Origin: Astrothelium macrocarpum
Lineage: Eukaryota > Ascomycota > Dothideomycetes > Trypetheliales > Trypetheliaceae
DNA length: 64,000 nucleotides
Direction of reading: 5' to 3'
Assembly: GCA_021030915.1 (NCBI GenBank)
Contig: JAGEMR010000005.1
Span: 434,001 to 498,000, forward strand
Under the pieces are notes generated by a model, which searched no databases, was not told the origin of the DNA, and saw only the letters and a list, made by a program, of their open reading frames with translations. This document shows, one piece after another, positions 1 through 11,336 of this stretch (positions within the stretch are counted from its first letter, which is position 1; every line of letters begins with the position of its first letter). The translations under genes and the position numbers were made by a program.

Positions 1-705
1 CGTTCTGTAGATACGCTTTGACCCCATTTGAATATCACAACACACACATTTGGGTGTTTCAAAGTCAATAGTAATCAACAGAACCCCGCTCCAATCGTAG
101 ATTTCGCAGATAGATTGTCTCGGGAACGTACACATGTGAGTTTTTCGGCCGGATTAGGAAGTACGGCACGGCATGGACTTGATGTGGTCGTTTTCAATGT
201 GCAGACTTTTCGGCTGTCATGCATGATCAGCCCGCAAACTTCGAAGTGACACGGGCTATTGGCAAAAATGGGAAGGAAGCGGTAATTCCGCCTATGCAGC
301 TGCAAAAAATTGGTTGGGCTTTAGACATCGATCGTTGTTATCAATTCCAGTCGACCAACACTTGGCGGAAATTATTTGCTCAATCTCACTAAAGCAACAA
401 CTTTAGGTCTGCCAAATCGCTATCAAGCATGTGATTACAGCTCGTTAAATGACAGAGATTTCGAAAGATAATCGGGCCAGCGAATGAGATCCCTGATTTG
501 TTAGCAGAAACGAGCACAATGGTGGTGATGGTTATTTTCTACCCGTTTAGGCAATCACTCAATATTATGTAAGCAGATGGATCGTAGACCTTTGCAACTT
601 TCCGCCCTATTTGGCCCGCAAATAGTTCTGATTAGACAACGCTCTGGCGCCATACCACGCAACATATCTCGAGATCTCTAGATTCAAGCCATTCTGACAA
701 ACGTA
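1..705. other. Intergenic, upstream of NAA10
   Basis: No coding region, RNA gene or repeat could be supported here. The only reading frames are short and overlapping and show no family resemblance. The right end contains the promoter and 5' leader of the NAA10 gene. Confidence 0.5.
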
Positions 706-1580
706 ATGGATATTCGGCTTCTTCGCCCGTCGGATATCCCCCATGTTCAGCAAGCTAACATCACGAACCTGCCTGAAAACTATTTCTTCAAATATTACAT
801 GTACCATGCCCTGAGCTGGCCTCAGCTAAGCTATGTAGCCGTTGACGTACGTAGCCTTTGTTTCACTCAATCTTACTGAAATATGCAATCTTCTACGGTT
901 ATTCCTTCTTCCGTGTCCGAAATCACCTTTTTAATTTTGAGCTTCCGAACATCACATTGACTTCAAGTACAGGTGGCCCGGCCTCCAAAAACGCCATATG
1001 ACCCACCAAAGATCGTCGGATATGTGCTCGCTAAGATGGAAGAGGAGCCCACCGACGGAGTCCAACATGGTCACATCACGAGTTTGAGCGTGATGCGGAC
1101 CCATCGGAGACTTGGACTAGCAGAAAAATTGATGCGTCAGAGTCGTAAGTTTTCTTTGATCATCCTACTAGGTTTGCTTCGTATTTGGTATTCTAAATTT
1201 CTCTGGCTTGGATAGAGAGGGCAATGTTCGAGACATACGGAGCTCATTACGTCTCGCTGCACGTCCGCATGTCCAACACCGCAGCTCTACATCTCTACCG
1301 TGACACGCTGGGCTTCAAGGTTGATAAGATTGAGCCAAAATACTATGCCGATGGCGAGGATGCGTATTCAATGAAGATGGATCTTTCCTATCTTCGAGAA
1401 GATGCTGAAACCAGCGACGAGGATGGTGAGGCTGTCGATGAAGGCGACGAAGTGGGTAGTGTAGGGAAGAAGGGCGAGGGAGAGGCCAAGAAAGGAAAGG
1501 CGAAAAAGAGAAAAGTCAAAGTGGGAAGAGGACTTGGAGTGGGCGAGCTAGTGGAGAGGAATGAGAGTGTCAAGTCATGA
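706..1580 (+). CDS. NAA10: N-alpha-acetyltransferase catalytic subunit (Naa10/Ard1)
   Basis: This is the catalytic subunit of the NatA complex, which acetylates N-termini of nascent proteins at the ribosome together with Naa15. I join three exons, 706-846, 973-1144 and 1216-1580, to give 225 residues. The protein opens MDIRLLRPSDIPHVQQANI, the typical Ard1 start. Exon 2 carries the acetyl-CoA binding motif RRLGLA, and the exon 2/3 junction restores the conserved MRQSQRAM followed by YVSLHVRMSN and LHLYRDTLGF. After the GNAT domain (about residues 1-155) comes an acidic stretch and then a Lys-rich tail (KKGKAKKRK). Introns are 126 and 71 nt. It converges with UTP25, 241 bp away. The family call is firm; the tail is variable among fungi. 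Confidence 0.93.
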
Positions 1581-1821
1581 TCATCTTACTACGTAGTCAA
1601 AAGAAGCGAATTGCGATCTCCGCGATGCATGCTGCACTAGAATTTGATGTGAAGGGGTCTTCGATTTTTTATTGCAGTGTAATTCTATTTACATCATAAC
1701 GAGCCCAAGCATTTCATCGCCGATGGCATTGGCCTGCACTTGTCTTACGAAGCTTACCAAAGTCAGAGCCCCATCCTGCTCACCTTGTCAGACCAACTTG
1801 GCTTAAGCAGCATTTCAGTCT

Positions 1822-4024
1822 CTATGATATGAAGTCAAAGGTATCTCCTTCCTTTTCCCTCAGCATACTACCCACCCTCTTCGTCCCAACAATCCTCTCC
1901 AACTTCAACGCATCCCACTTCGAAAACATGACTCTCGCACTGACATCCGCAACATCCACCTTACCCTCAGCGACCGTTTGACCCAAAAAGCCCTCTAAAA
2001 TCTCTCGATAGAAGATGGGATTCTCAGGAAGTCCATAGAACACTACCCTCTTTACGCCTCGTATTCTGTAACGTCTGAAATGATGCGCACGTCCCGTGTA
2101 CAATAGGACAGCGTGCTTGCCGTTGAGGAAGCGTGCACGTGCTCGCTGAACCTCTGCTGTGTCTGTGTATTCGGAAACGGAGGCGAACGAGATGTTCTGT
2201 GTGGCGGATGAACTGGCGAAATAATTTCTTGCTCGGACAAAGTCAAGGTACGATGGGATATATATTAGTATTCCAGCTCCGCCTGTGCTTAGGTCTGCCG
2301 GTTGATTATGCCGGACTAGCGAAGGGATGATGACAGTGCTGAAGTATTTGAAGCGAGCATCTGGATCTGCAGTAGGAGACGTAGAGTCTAGATGGGAGAA
2401 CGTCTGCTTGAGTGGCAGATTAATGGAGAGATTCGAGCCATCGTATTCTGGTTGTACCTTTGCTCTCCCCGTAATATTAAGCATGCTGTTGTTGAACAGG
2501 TTGTTCAATTCTGGTGTATTGTACGCTGAAAGAACAATATTTTGTCTAAAATATTTCGCGTGTCCGTCGAGATACCAGTTCCGTACACGACTAAAGTCAC
2601 AGCCATGCGCTTCTTTCGGTTGCAGGTTCAGATAAGACATGACGAATTCAACATGCTCCCAATTTTGCTGCAACATCGCGTCGGCCTGATCAACAACGAG
2701 TAACTCAATCGAGCTAAGAAAATCATGCTCTCTCTTTTTAGGATCATCATGCTCTATTATCCTTCGTATGCCCAAAGGACTTACAAGAATCACGTCTGAC
2801 GAATAAAATGGAGAGAAATAGCGGACGGTTTTCCGAGTAAATTTGAGCCCAAGTCTAAAGTCATTGTCTGCATTGCCTTCAAAGAGCTCTCGGAAATCTG
2901 GTGGTCTGTCATCTGCAAACTTTTCTTCGTTGTCGATAAAGGCATCCTGGAAACGCTTCTTGTTCTCCTGTTGCTCAGGCTCAGCGAACTTCATGATCAT
3001 TTCCATGATTTTCGCACAAGATTGCCGTGTTTCCAATAGGAACAGTACTCGTGGCCGCGTAAATCCTTGATCTCTGAGGTCCATCTCATCACTATTTGTG
3101 GCTTTCGCTAGTCTTGCATTGTTTTTTAGAACTCGATCGCGTGTCTTGAAAACGTGATTCAAGGCATGCAGGCATATCATTGAGCGTAGGCTAGCAGCAT
3201 TTTCCACTGTGCGCGCAGTGAAGAGTAAGTCGATATAATTGAAAATGTACGGTGCAAGCTCTCGTTGGAGCTCGTCAAAACTCGGAAGCAAATTGAGAGC
3301 AGATTGCATCAACCTTCGCTTAAGTTTGAAAATTCGAGGACTGGTCGCCTTGCCTTGCCTGTGTAGTGCATTGGCGCTCTTGACCTGGCCGGGCGTACTG
3401 AATACTGCTTTGCCGAGAGTAGTCTGACTCTTTTCCACCCGCCAATTCTTCTGACCAATGCTTTGTATGCGTCTGGCTACGTCTTTTTCATCATACGAGC
3501 CAAGATGTGTTTCAAATGGATCTGTTTTATCGTCATTGTCGTCCAAATCCTCGTCCACGACGGCCGTGTCTATCCTCTCATCATCAACATTGGCATCTTC
3601 CTCCAACAAGGGATTTTGCTCGGCTTCTTGAGGATCCAAAGCCTCTGGTGTTGATTTTATGGGATGCTGTTGCAGGTCAAGCTTTTGCTTTCTCCTCCGA
3701 GGCTCTGGCCTCCCAAAATCTTGCTGTAGTGATTGTAGAAGAGTATTGTAGGGATGCGGCTTGGATGGAGCTTCATCATCTTCCTCACTGGTTGAGCCTT
3801 CTTGAGAACCTTCTTCAGAAGTGTCCGAAGCATCACCTATAGTTCCATTTGGAATACTTCCTACAATTAGTCTTAGCTGGTAATTCACTCTTATGGAAAA
3901 GCACTCACTCGTCTTGTGCTTCTTTAATCCGCTGGTTCACAAAGCTGTCCCTCTTGGGTAGACCATTACCTCGCCCACGCCTACGAACCATGTTTGGTCT
4001 ACTCTTTCCATTTGCTGGCGCCAT
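1822..4024 (-). CDS. UTP25: U3 snoRNA-associated protein 25 (UTP25/DEF family)
   Basis: UTP25 is a nucleolar SSU-processome factor needed for 18S rRNA maturation. Its C-terminal half resembles a DEAD-box helicase fold without a working ATPase. Exon 1 (4024-3909) encodes a basic Arg/Gly start, MAPANGKSRPNMVRRRGRG. Exon 2 runs to 1822. I favour an acceptor at 3857, giving a 52-nt intron and 716 residues; an acceptor at 3872 keeps the same phase and cannot be excluded. An acidic N-terminal third is followed by helicase-like pieces: FLLETRQSCAKIM, DVILVSPLGIRRII, a degenerate DEAD-like LLVVDQADAM, and near the C-terminus GVKRVVFYGLPENP. The missing canonical Walker A and DEAD boxes fit the family. 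Family assignment is strong; the exact exon 2 start is not. Confidence 0.9.
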
Positions 4025-4468
4025 TGTGGTATTCTACCGCGTCGAAGCAAGAGCTGCGCGGAATTCTGGTTGAAATATCATATTTAAGCGAGCAGTCGAG
4101 CACGGACCATTCCATACAACGTGACGCGCGTGGATGTCAGCCACTCTCCGTCCAACATCAGCATTCAAGCCACGACCGCCGTTCAGAACGGGATTTGTGG
4201 CTTGAATGCAGAGAAGGTACTAGGTCATCTCGTCGATTTCCTTCACCAACTTGGACGTTTTATCATATGTCATTGCTAAAGGTTCATTGGCCCCAAACAT
4301 CTAGCGCCTATATCAATGGAGTAGCTGTCGCCCTACCAAGCACAGAACCGTGGCGAGAAAATATCGCCAAACAAGCACGCCACACGCAAGATAAGAAGAC
4401 AAGTCCTGGCTGAGTGCCAAGAACACTCCACCCATATATACTCTCGAATTTGTTTCCAATTTGTTTCC
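4025..4468. other. Intergenic between UTP25 promoter and NLR 3' end
   Basis: It holds the upstream region of UTP25 and the 3' region of the NLR gene. Frames crossing it show no recognisable protein. I see no repeat or RNA gene. Confidence 0.45.
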
Positions 4469-7400
4469 TCAACCATAATACGACATGCCAGGAGGCTGCT
4501 CCCCCCCACATACTTCCGTGCGCAAAACCTCCCCATCTCCCCTGCGTAACGAATTGAGTAATCGAATCGACCGCTGCGTTGAATGATGATCCACGCAAAG
4601 TACCCGCTTGCGCAGACGAATTGTCTTTTCGAGCGATGCAATGGCCTCAGTAGAACGGCCCCGGATTGCCCAAGCTGCTGCAAGATAATGTGCGCTAATT
4701 AAACTTTCTGGATGTTCTTCTCCGCGAGCCTTGAGATTTTCTTCATTTACGTACTGGAGTAATTCCTCGGCCTCTTCAGATCGGTGTTGTGCCAAGTATA
4801 TCTGTCCCAGATCGACTTTGCTTTCTAAATTTGTCGGATGTTCAGATCCTAGAATTCGATCTCTCGTCTTTATCACCTCTACTTCCAGTTTCTCGGCCTG
4901 CTCATATCGCCCTTGCATGTAGAGCGTCCATGCCAGCTCGAACATGCAGTACAGCGTATGGGAATGCTCCGACCCCAACACCTTCATCCGTTGCTCCATT
5001 ACACGCCTCAGCAACTTTTCAGCTTCTTCATGGCGCTCTTGAAATTCGAGTGTTGCCCCCAAATTGACCATGGCATTCAGTGTATCAGGATGCTCTGATC
5101 CGAGCGACTCCTGTCTGATTTCCAACACCTTTAGCTCCAGCTCTTCTGCCTGCTTCCATAGTCCTTGTTTTCGGTGAACCAACGCCAAATGGGCCATACG
5201 GGCAAGCGTTGCCGAATCTTTGGAGCCAAGTACCCTCTCACTCTTCTCTACGAGTTGCTTGTCTAAATCCTCGACTTCCTTGTAACGTCCTTGGCTAAAG
5301 GTTGCCACAGCTAGGCTTGCCATACTACATAACGTAGTCGGATGCTCGGCTCCTAAAATCCTCTTTCTCGTCTCTAAGCTCGTTATCAGAGGCTTCTTGG
5401 CCTCATTGAACATCCCATCTTCAACCAAGCATAGACCAAACTTATCAAGCAATGCGGCTTCAATTTCTCCATCACCAACCATCGTCTCTGCGTCAAAGAT
5501 ATAGCGGACATGGGGAAGATACGGTCTCCAGAGCGCTCTGTTCTTGGGGTTTGCAGTAGGAAAGACTTCGTTCAATCGTGCAACGACTCTTGCTCGCCAA
5601 TGCTTCAGGGACCCTTCCTTTCTCAGCCAGTTTCGAGTAACGAGATGTACGAGGGGATGAATATCGCGTGACTGAGCTTTGGTGCGTTTGGTAATAAATG
5701 AATAGGCATTGAGAGTGCCAATGGCGTCAAGCTCCCTTTTTCGTGTCGCTCTTGGGAGAATCGATAATGGAATATCTCTTGGATCAATGCAGGCCATGAA
5801 TGACAGATATTCTACTGCCAGCTCGTCCTGACGTCGAATGTGTTCCAAGGAAATTAGCCAGGTAGTCGCTACCGGATTCTGTGTGTGCGGGGAATGATAT
5901 CGTCCTCGGTCTTCAAAATCCTCGCTAAGCACTTCGATGACGCTTTCCTCTCGGTCGCTTAGAAGGGCAGAGTACTCTGGAAGCGTAATATCGTTTTCAT
6001 TGATATAAGCAGCGGCCTGTGCAATCGCTAACGGTAGGTAGGTTAATTGATCGAGCAGTCTCATATTATCCTCTTGATTCTGCATTAGTGCCTTATCATG
6101 CAGACAATTTTGCAGCATTGCTAGGGCAACATCTTGTTCCATTTTGGAAAGTTCGATATAATTGTGTTGTGCTAACTTGACAGCACCTTTGCGATTCCGA
6201 GTGGTGAAGACAATGGAGCCTTGATTACTTCTGGGTAAATAATCAATCAGACGGTCCGGTTCAGGCCGGCCGTCTCCATTCCCTACCCACATGTTGACAT
6301 CGTCGGCATTATCGAAAATGATTAACCATTTACCCGCACTCTCTTGGCTGAGGTGGCGTTGCACCAGTATTTTGACGTCCTCTTGTCCCTCGAGGCCGGG
6401 CACGCACAGTTGGTGTGCAATGCTCATATACGCTTGTTGAACATTTGCCATATTCGTGGCAGGCACCCAAAAGACTGAACAGTCAGGATGATTGTCTTTT
6501 GTGCGATATGCTAGCTCGAGGACAATTTGTGTTTTGCCAACACCCCCAAGACCGACGATTGCAACGTTTCGAGATTGAGCCTTTGCGAAGAGCTGTTTTT
6601 CGAGCTGATTGATTTGAGAGGTTCGACCAACGAAACCGGAATTGCGGTCGAATGGGACGTTGAAAAACGCTTTTGTGGTGCAAGGAGGAGTTTGTTGCTG
6701 AATTTCGACCGAAGCAATCTGCTTAGACGCATTTCCTTCATCGATAGAGATTGGAGGGAAGTTGGCACGATCAGACTCTTTTCTATCGACTGTGCCGGTT
6801 CCGGTAACTTCAGCTTCTGGTATCAAGGAAAGAACCTCTTTTGCAGATGCTGCTGCCATCGCTGCGGCATAAGGCTGCCATTCCTTGTGTTTGTGTGAGT
6901 CTGCGTAATCACAAATGCCTCGGATGACGAGGCAAGGAAAGCTACTGATCAACCCTGCAGCTTCCATCTCAAAGCAGAGAACGCCCCCGAATCTGGCGCT
7001 CAGCATATCTCGAACTATCCCGTCTTTCATCACTTGATTGCCAGAGGCTATCGTTCCGTAATGGATGATAGGTTCTTGGGTTGCTCTTGGGGTCCGGCCG
7101 ATTGATTTCGTTCGATCACACTTTGCACAGCTTGACCCTTCGACGTGAAGGTATTCTGGTTCAAAGAGAACATCAGATGCCATATCTGGAGGTTGAAATT
7201 TCTGTCGAACTTGAGAGGTAGATAAGTGCCGCAAAAGCGAACCTTCTTCACAGTAGTAATGTGCCTGTAGCTTCGAGATTGCGTTCAGAAGCACGGTTGG
7301 GGGCTTATCGAGACATCCGACTTGTTTGAATTTGCCCCCAGCTTCGGTCTTTCCAAAATCGTACTGAATTACTCCGCCATTGTTGTTTTGCGGTAAACCG

Positions 7401-7741
7401 ATCGCCACGTCGCCCAAACGAATATCGGCATTTCCACTTGGAACGCCACCACCGACACCAACCATTAGTCCAAAACGAATTGATGTAAAATGGGATTTCA
7501 TTTGAGCCGCAACAACAGCAGCAGAGCTTGTGCCCATCTGACTCACAGGCAGACACACTATGGCAACATTGTGCACGGCAATCCTGCCCAGCGTATAGAG
7601 GTTTGTTTCGTTACCATTAGCCGGCAAACCACGATGCTTTTCATCCAGCATCAACAGGATCGCTGCTAGCTCTACAGGGAGGGCGCATACGACTCCGACG
7701 GTGTAATCTTCCACACGGAGTTGAGTGAGATATTCTTCCAT
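4469..7741 (-). CDS. NLR-like STAND protein: nucleoside phosphorylase-NB-ARC-TPR
   Basis: Single-exon protein of 1090 residues with the tripartite layout of fungal NOD-like receptors. Residues about 15-300 form a PNP_UDP-type nucleoside phosphorylase domain: VGVVCALPVEL at the start, GVGGGVP near 95-101, CFEMEAAGL near 256-264 and VIRGICDYADSHK near 272-284. An NB-ARC ATPase follows, with P-loop GLGGVGKTQ (397-405), Walker B LIIFDNADD (473-481), a GSIVFTTRN sensor segment and YLPLAIAQAAAYI, the GLPL-like motif. The last about 300 residues are six or seven 42-residue TPR units marked by LGSEHP. The start is the ATG at 7741, because the 12 codons upstream begin with GTG. Proteins of this class act in fungal self/non-self recognition and possibly immunity; related PNP domains in bacterial defence systems cleave ATP. 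The ligand is unknown. Confidence 0.93.
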   Translation of the reverse strand: MEEYLTQLRVEDYTVGVVCALPVELAAILLMLDEKHRGLPANGNETNLYTLGRIAVHNVAIVCLPVSQMGTSSAAVVAAQMKSHFTSIRFGLMVGVGGGVPSGNADIRLGDVAIGLPQNNNGGVIQYDFGKTEAGGKFKQVGCLDKPPTVLLNAISKLQAHYYCEEGSLLRHLSTSQVRQKFQPPDMASDVLFEPEYLHVEGSSCAKCDRTKSIGRTPRATQEPIIHYGTIASGNQVMKDGIVRDMLSARFGGVLCFEMEAAGLISSFPCLVIRGICDYADSHKHKEWQPYAAAMAAASAKEVLSLIPEAEVTGTGTVDRKESDRANFPPISIDEGNASKQIASVEIQQQTPPCTTKAFFNVPFDRNSGFVGRTSQINQLEKQLFAKAQSRNVAIVGLGGVGKTQIVLELAYRTKDNHPDCSVFWVPATNMANVQQAYMSIAHQLCVPGLEGQEDVKILVQRHLSQESAGKWLIIFDNADDVNMWVGNGDGRPEPDRLIDYLPRSNQGSIVFTTRNRKGAVKLAQHNYIELSKMEQDVALAMLQNCLHDKALMQNQEDNMRLLDQLTYLPLAIAQAAAYINENDITLPEYSALLSDREESVIEVLSEDFEDRGRYHSPHTQNPVATTWLISLEHIRRQDELAVEYLSFMACIDPRDIPLSILPRATRKRELDAIGTLNAYSFITKRTKAQSRDIHPLVHLVTRNWLRKEGSLKHWRARVVARLNEVFPTANPKNRALWRPYLPHVRYIFDAETMVGDGEIEAALLDKFGLCLVEDGMFNEAKKPLITSLETRKRILGAEHPTTLCSMASLAVATFSQGRYKEVEDLDKQLVEKSERVLGSKDSATLARMAHLALVHRKQGLWKQAEELELKVLEIRQESLGSEHPDTLNAMVNLGATLEFQERHEEAEKLLRRVMEQRMKVLGSEHSHTLYCMFELAWTLYMQGRYEQAEKLEVEVIKTRDRILGSEHPTNLESKVDLGQIYLAQHRSEEAEELLQYVNEENLKARGEEHPESLISAHYLAAAWAIRGRSTEAIASLEKTIRLRKRVLCVDHHSTQRSIRLLNSLRRGDGEVLRTEVCGGEQPPGMSYYG

Positions 7742-9101
7742 TGTCAAAAAAAAAAGCCAGAGAACCAGCTTGGACACGAGGGTTGTTTCTGCACGATTCA
7801 GTTTGCAATCGATGTTTTGTCCTCAATCGTGGGTTGCTCTCTCCTCTTCAGCGGAGCCATCGGTCTTAGTTTTCGACTTGTAATGATCAAGATTCTGAAG
7901 CTCGTGTCGGAGAGAAAGGGCCTGGGGACCATGCGTCTCGCGAGCTTGTGAAATCACGCAAAATTTTTCAATTCCGTAAGCCTTCCCGTGGAGTAAGGCC
8001 TTTGTTGAAATTTGACCAAACCCAAAGGGCCCGGATGGGAGGAGAAAAAGGAGACACAGGTTGACGCAAGAGAAATGACAAGAAGATGATTAATGCAAGA
8101 GAAAAGACAAGAAGGCAATTGATAATCCGTACAGAGAATAGTATGGTAATTAAGAACATTGCCGCCTGCGCCTCTGACGAGGTTGACTTGCGCTGTGGAA
8201 GACATCAAGTAGACTCATGACATACTAATTCAATACGAGACAAATACTGTAACTTACAATTTTCCAGTTTTGGGGAATTAAAAGGCAAACACCGATAAAG
8301 GCAGTCAGATGTGCGTGCCGATTGCAGGCATCTTGCTGGCATGGAGGGAGAGTGACAATGAATTCTATGGCAGTTGAAGAGCCATCGACTTCGGTCGATG
8401 GCTCCGTTGATGTTAACTACGACCTGATGTGACACCCGAGACACGCTAAAGAAACCTCGTGCTGGTCAGTCCTTCCCTATGGTGTCCACAAGGCGGTGGT
8501 CCTAAAAAGCCTGCAGCTAGGCAAACGGTAGAGTCGGATGGGGGGGGTTTAGCGGGTGAGGCTGTTTTTGGTGCGTGTTGATAGATAGTGGCGCGTTGTT
8601 CAAGGCAAGGGATTCTCAAGGCATCACTTGCGGCCTTACTCGAACGATTTCCACAATGTTGAATATAGCCGCCAAAGTGTGCATTTTGCCACGGGCGTGG
8701 AAGAATCTGCCCACCGTGACGCTCAGCAAAAATCGGCATTGTTGGAGGGTTCACTGCCACAATCACTAAGTCGCTGTCACAACACCGGCGTGGAATCTGC
8801 GACTCGGGCGTCGGGGGAAGATGGCTCAAGGAGAGTGCTAAGCACGCAATCCTATCAGCCCCATCAGGCAGATAAGGGGAGAAGTCGATTAAGAGGATGA
8901 AGTTCGGAACTTCCAGTCTCGGGAGTGGTGTCGGACAGAATGTTGTCAGCTTGGCAGATGCACCCCACCAAGACGAAATTGAGAAGTAATCCCTATGGCG
9001 CATCGCCACGCCCGTCTCTCATTACGACCGGAGCATTGAACGTCCCGGCCACGATTCTAGTCAGAAATTCTTGACGAATCTCCGGTTATCTGGTTTTCAC
9101 C
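7742..9101. other. Intergenic, NLR promoter to eIF3f promoter
   Basis: About 1.36 kb between two divergent genes. A short A-tract lies directly upstream of the NLR start. A perfect 11-bp hairpin sits at 8379-8404. An open frame of 187 codons on the minus strand (8446-9009) has no recognisable motif and unusual composition, so I do not call it. Confidence 0.45.
8379..8404. repeat. Perfect 11-bp inverted repeat with TTCG loop
   Basis: The arms GAGCCATCGAC (8379-8389) and GTCGATGGCTC (8394-8404) are exactly complementary and enclose TTCG. As RNA this would be a C(UUCG)G tetraloop hairpin, one of the most stable known. It lies in the NLR/eIF3f intergenic region, far from either start codon. The function is unknown. 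Confidence 0.8.
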
Positions 9102-10233
9102 ATGGCGGAAAGCGACACGTTCCTCCATCTCGCAAGACCACTGGGTCCAGCAACTGTGGGATCGCAACCCTCAACCCAACCACTCAGCGTTATCATACAG
9201 CCTCAAGTACGTTAAAATTTGCTAGTTGCCAGGTTCGTAATTGACCAAGATCAAGGCAATATTCTCTATCCTCGACCATTCCGTCCGCAGGAACACAGAT
9301 CAGGAGCGCGTAATCGGAACCCTCCTTGGCATCCGCAGTGAAGATGGCACTGAAGTTGAAATACGAAATTGCTATGCCGTACCTCATACCGAAACCGCTG
9401 AGCAGGTCGAGGTCGACATGGACTATCAGAAGCAAATGCTCGCCCTCCACTTACGTGCGAATCCTAAAGAGGTGTTAGTCGGGTGGTACGCTACGAGTGC
9501 CGAGCTCAACACCTTTTCCGCGCTGATACAGAATTTCTACGGCCAGCAAGGAGACGGAACATGGCCGCATCCTGCAGTACATTTGACTGTGAGCACCGTA
9601 CCTGGGCAAGACGTTGAAGCAAGGACATACATTAGTGCACCAATAGGGGTCACCGCGGAAAGAGCAGCAGACAGTTGTTTATTCATTCCTGTTCCTTATG
9701 AGATAAAATATGGAGAGCCAGAGAAGAGTGGGCTAGAATTGATATCGGGGGCAAAAGAAAGGGAAGACAGGACAACTGGAGTCTTTACGGATATTGAATC
9801 ACTGGAAAGAGCCATCGAGCAAGTACTTGAGATGCTGGATCGCGTTTCGAATTATGTGAATAATGTTCTGGACGAAGATGCAGCTCCATCCAACGCACTG
9901 GGGCAGTTTCTGATGAACGCGCTCTCACTGGCGCCCAAGGTCGATCCAGCTGATATTGAGAGGGATTTGTGAGTCTTACACGTGTGACCTCTTACATGAG
10001 CCGAACTAATGTGTAATAGCAATAACCATCTTCAAGATATCCTCCTTGTCTCGTACCTGTCGAATACTATCAGGACCCAGATCGACCTTTCTAACCGCCT
10101 CGCCACGGCTGCATTAACCCTCGGCTCTGGTGATCCATTGACTGAGGGCGGAGGCGGCTCAGGTGGCGGTCAAAAAGGCGGCCAACAAGATCAACGAAGG
10201 GGCAAGCCGAGAAATCAGAACCGCGGTGACTGA
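9102..10233 (+). CDS. Eukaryotic translation initiation factor 3 subunit F
   Basis: eIF3f is an MPN-domain subunit of the eIF3 complex that helps recruit the 40S ribosome. Three exons, 9102-9206, 9256-9968 and 10020-10233, give 343 residues. Exon 1 encodes MAESDTFLHLARPLGP and ends at VIIQPQ; splicing brings AIFSILDHSVRR next, the conserved MPN start. The MPN core continues through VIGTLLGI, PKEVLVGWYAT and HPAVHLTV. Like other eIF3f proteins it lacks a full JAMM metalloprotease motif. The C-terminal segment FNNHLQDILLVSYLSNTIRTQ is typical. The protein ends in a Gly/Gln-rich tail. Introns are 49 and 51 nt. Confidence 0.93.
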
Positions 10234-10710
10234 TAGTCGAGTCTGGGTGACCGGAAGTCCTGATCCGTCCTTCACCGAAAGGTCGACGTTTTCCAGTTTT
10301 ACGGTCAATGTGGAATACCTTTCGATTTTTGGCGGTATGAATGCCTCTGACAAGCGCATTCAAATTTCCATCCTATGCGCTATCCCTGCAGTTTAGCCGT
10401 CTTGGGCCGTGGACGGGCATTGTTCTTCATAGGACCTCATTTGGCATATGTACCATGGTAGAATGGAAAAGTATGGCGTTCGGCGCCTGGCGTATGGTCA
10501 GTAGATACAGCCAGCATGTCTGGCTCAGGTTGCTGCCTGCCTGCATAGAATCGATCGAAGTGTTCTTTATCCCGTAGCCAGGAATACCATATTGTTTGCC
10601 CAGTGCAACAATTAAATTGATGCTGATTATCCTCCGAATCTTCCCAACGCCTCGCTATGCCATGTAAAATAAAGTATTCTGCGATCGCGAAACCTGCTTC
10701 TCCACCTCCA
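10234..10710. other. Intergenic between convergent eIF3f and TAF13
   Basis: It contains the two 3' regions only. No supported gene, repeat or RNA was seen. Confidence 0.45.
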
Positions 10711-11276
10711 TTACGCCTCACTCCCCTCCTCCGACCTCACTGTCCTCGCCTTCTTCCTCGGCCTCTCCTCATCTCCTCCTCCACCCTCATCCTTCGCAGC
10801 CTTAATCTCATCCTCAAAATCAAAGCCCCTCCTCTCCTTCTTCATGTCTGCATCCTTTGCCAACATGTCCGCCACACGTCCCAGCTTGCGCCCATCCTTG
10901 CGCAGCGTAAACTTGAAGTCGTCGACCTTGATCTTCGCGCGCCGGCTGTACGACGCGCACAGAGCGGCTTCGTGGCACGTTTCGATGATGAAATCGGTGA
11001 TGATCTCGTCGAGGGTGCGGATGGTGGAAGTGAGGGAGGGTGGGGTGTCGCCAAAGGCGTAGAGGAAGGCTTCTACTGTGGCATCATCTTCGAGTGAGCG
11101 ACGAGACTTCCTTTTGGGCATGGTTGTGGATAGATGGTATTGGATATGAAATTGGGTCCTGGTGTGGAAGGCGTACGAATGTAGGATGGGGGTTGCAGAA
11201 CTGGAGGAAAGAACTTACAGTCGGAAGTTGCAAATTGCTGGCCCTTCTGACGCAGGCGCATGCGCGGCTCAGCCAT
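10711..11276 (-). CDS. TAF13: TFIID subunit 13 (TAF13), histone-fold protein
   Basis: TAF13 pairs with TAF11 through a histone fold in the general transcription factor TFIID. I favour a two-exon model, 11276-11219 and 11087-10711, giving 144 residues. Exon 1 encodes MAEPRMRLRQKGQQF, which resembles fungal TAF13 starts, and ends in a clean GTAAGT donor. The acceptor at 11088 keeps the frame. The histone fold covers AFLYAFGDTPPSL, TLDEIITDFIIETCHEAA, SRRAKIKVDDFKFTLRKD and LGRVADMLAKD. The C-terminus is acidic then basic (RPRKKARTVRS). A one-exon alternative starting MPKRKSRRSLEDD at 11121 is also open, so the N-terminus needs transcript evidence. It is divergent from the Kish gene with 215 bp between starts. 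Confidence 0.88.
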
Positions 11277-11315
11277 TGTCACAGATGGCTATTGTTGAGC
11301 TCCTCGCGCGTGTAC

Positions 11316-11336
11316 TGAGTGAGTGAGTGAGTGAGT
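11316..11336. repeat. Short GAGT tetranucleotide microsatellite
   Basis: Five uninterrupted copies of GAGT (11317-11336) lie between the TAF13 and Kish starts. No function is implied. Confidence 0.8.

Noticed and set aside
8446..9009. 187-codon open frame on the minus strand
   Set aside because: No motif, signal peptide or plausible splice partner; Pro/Ser/Cys-rich composition and alternative frames of similar length suggest chance.
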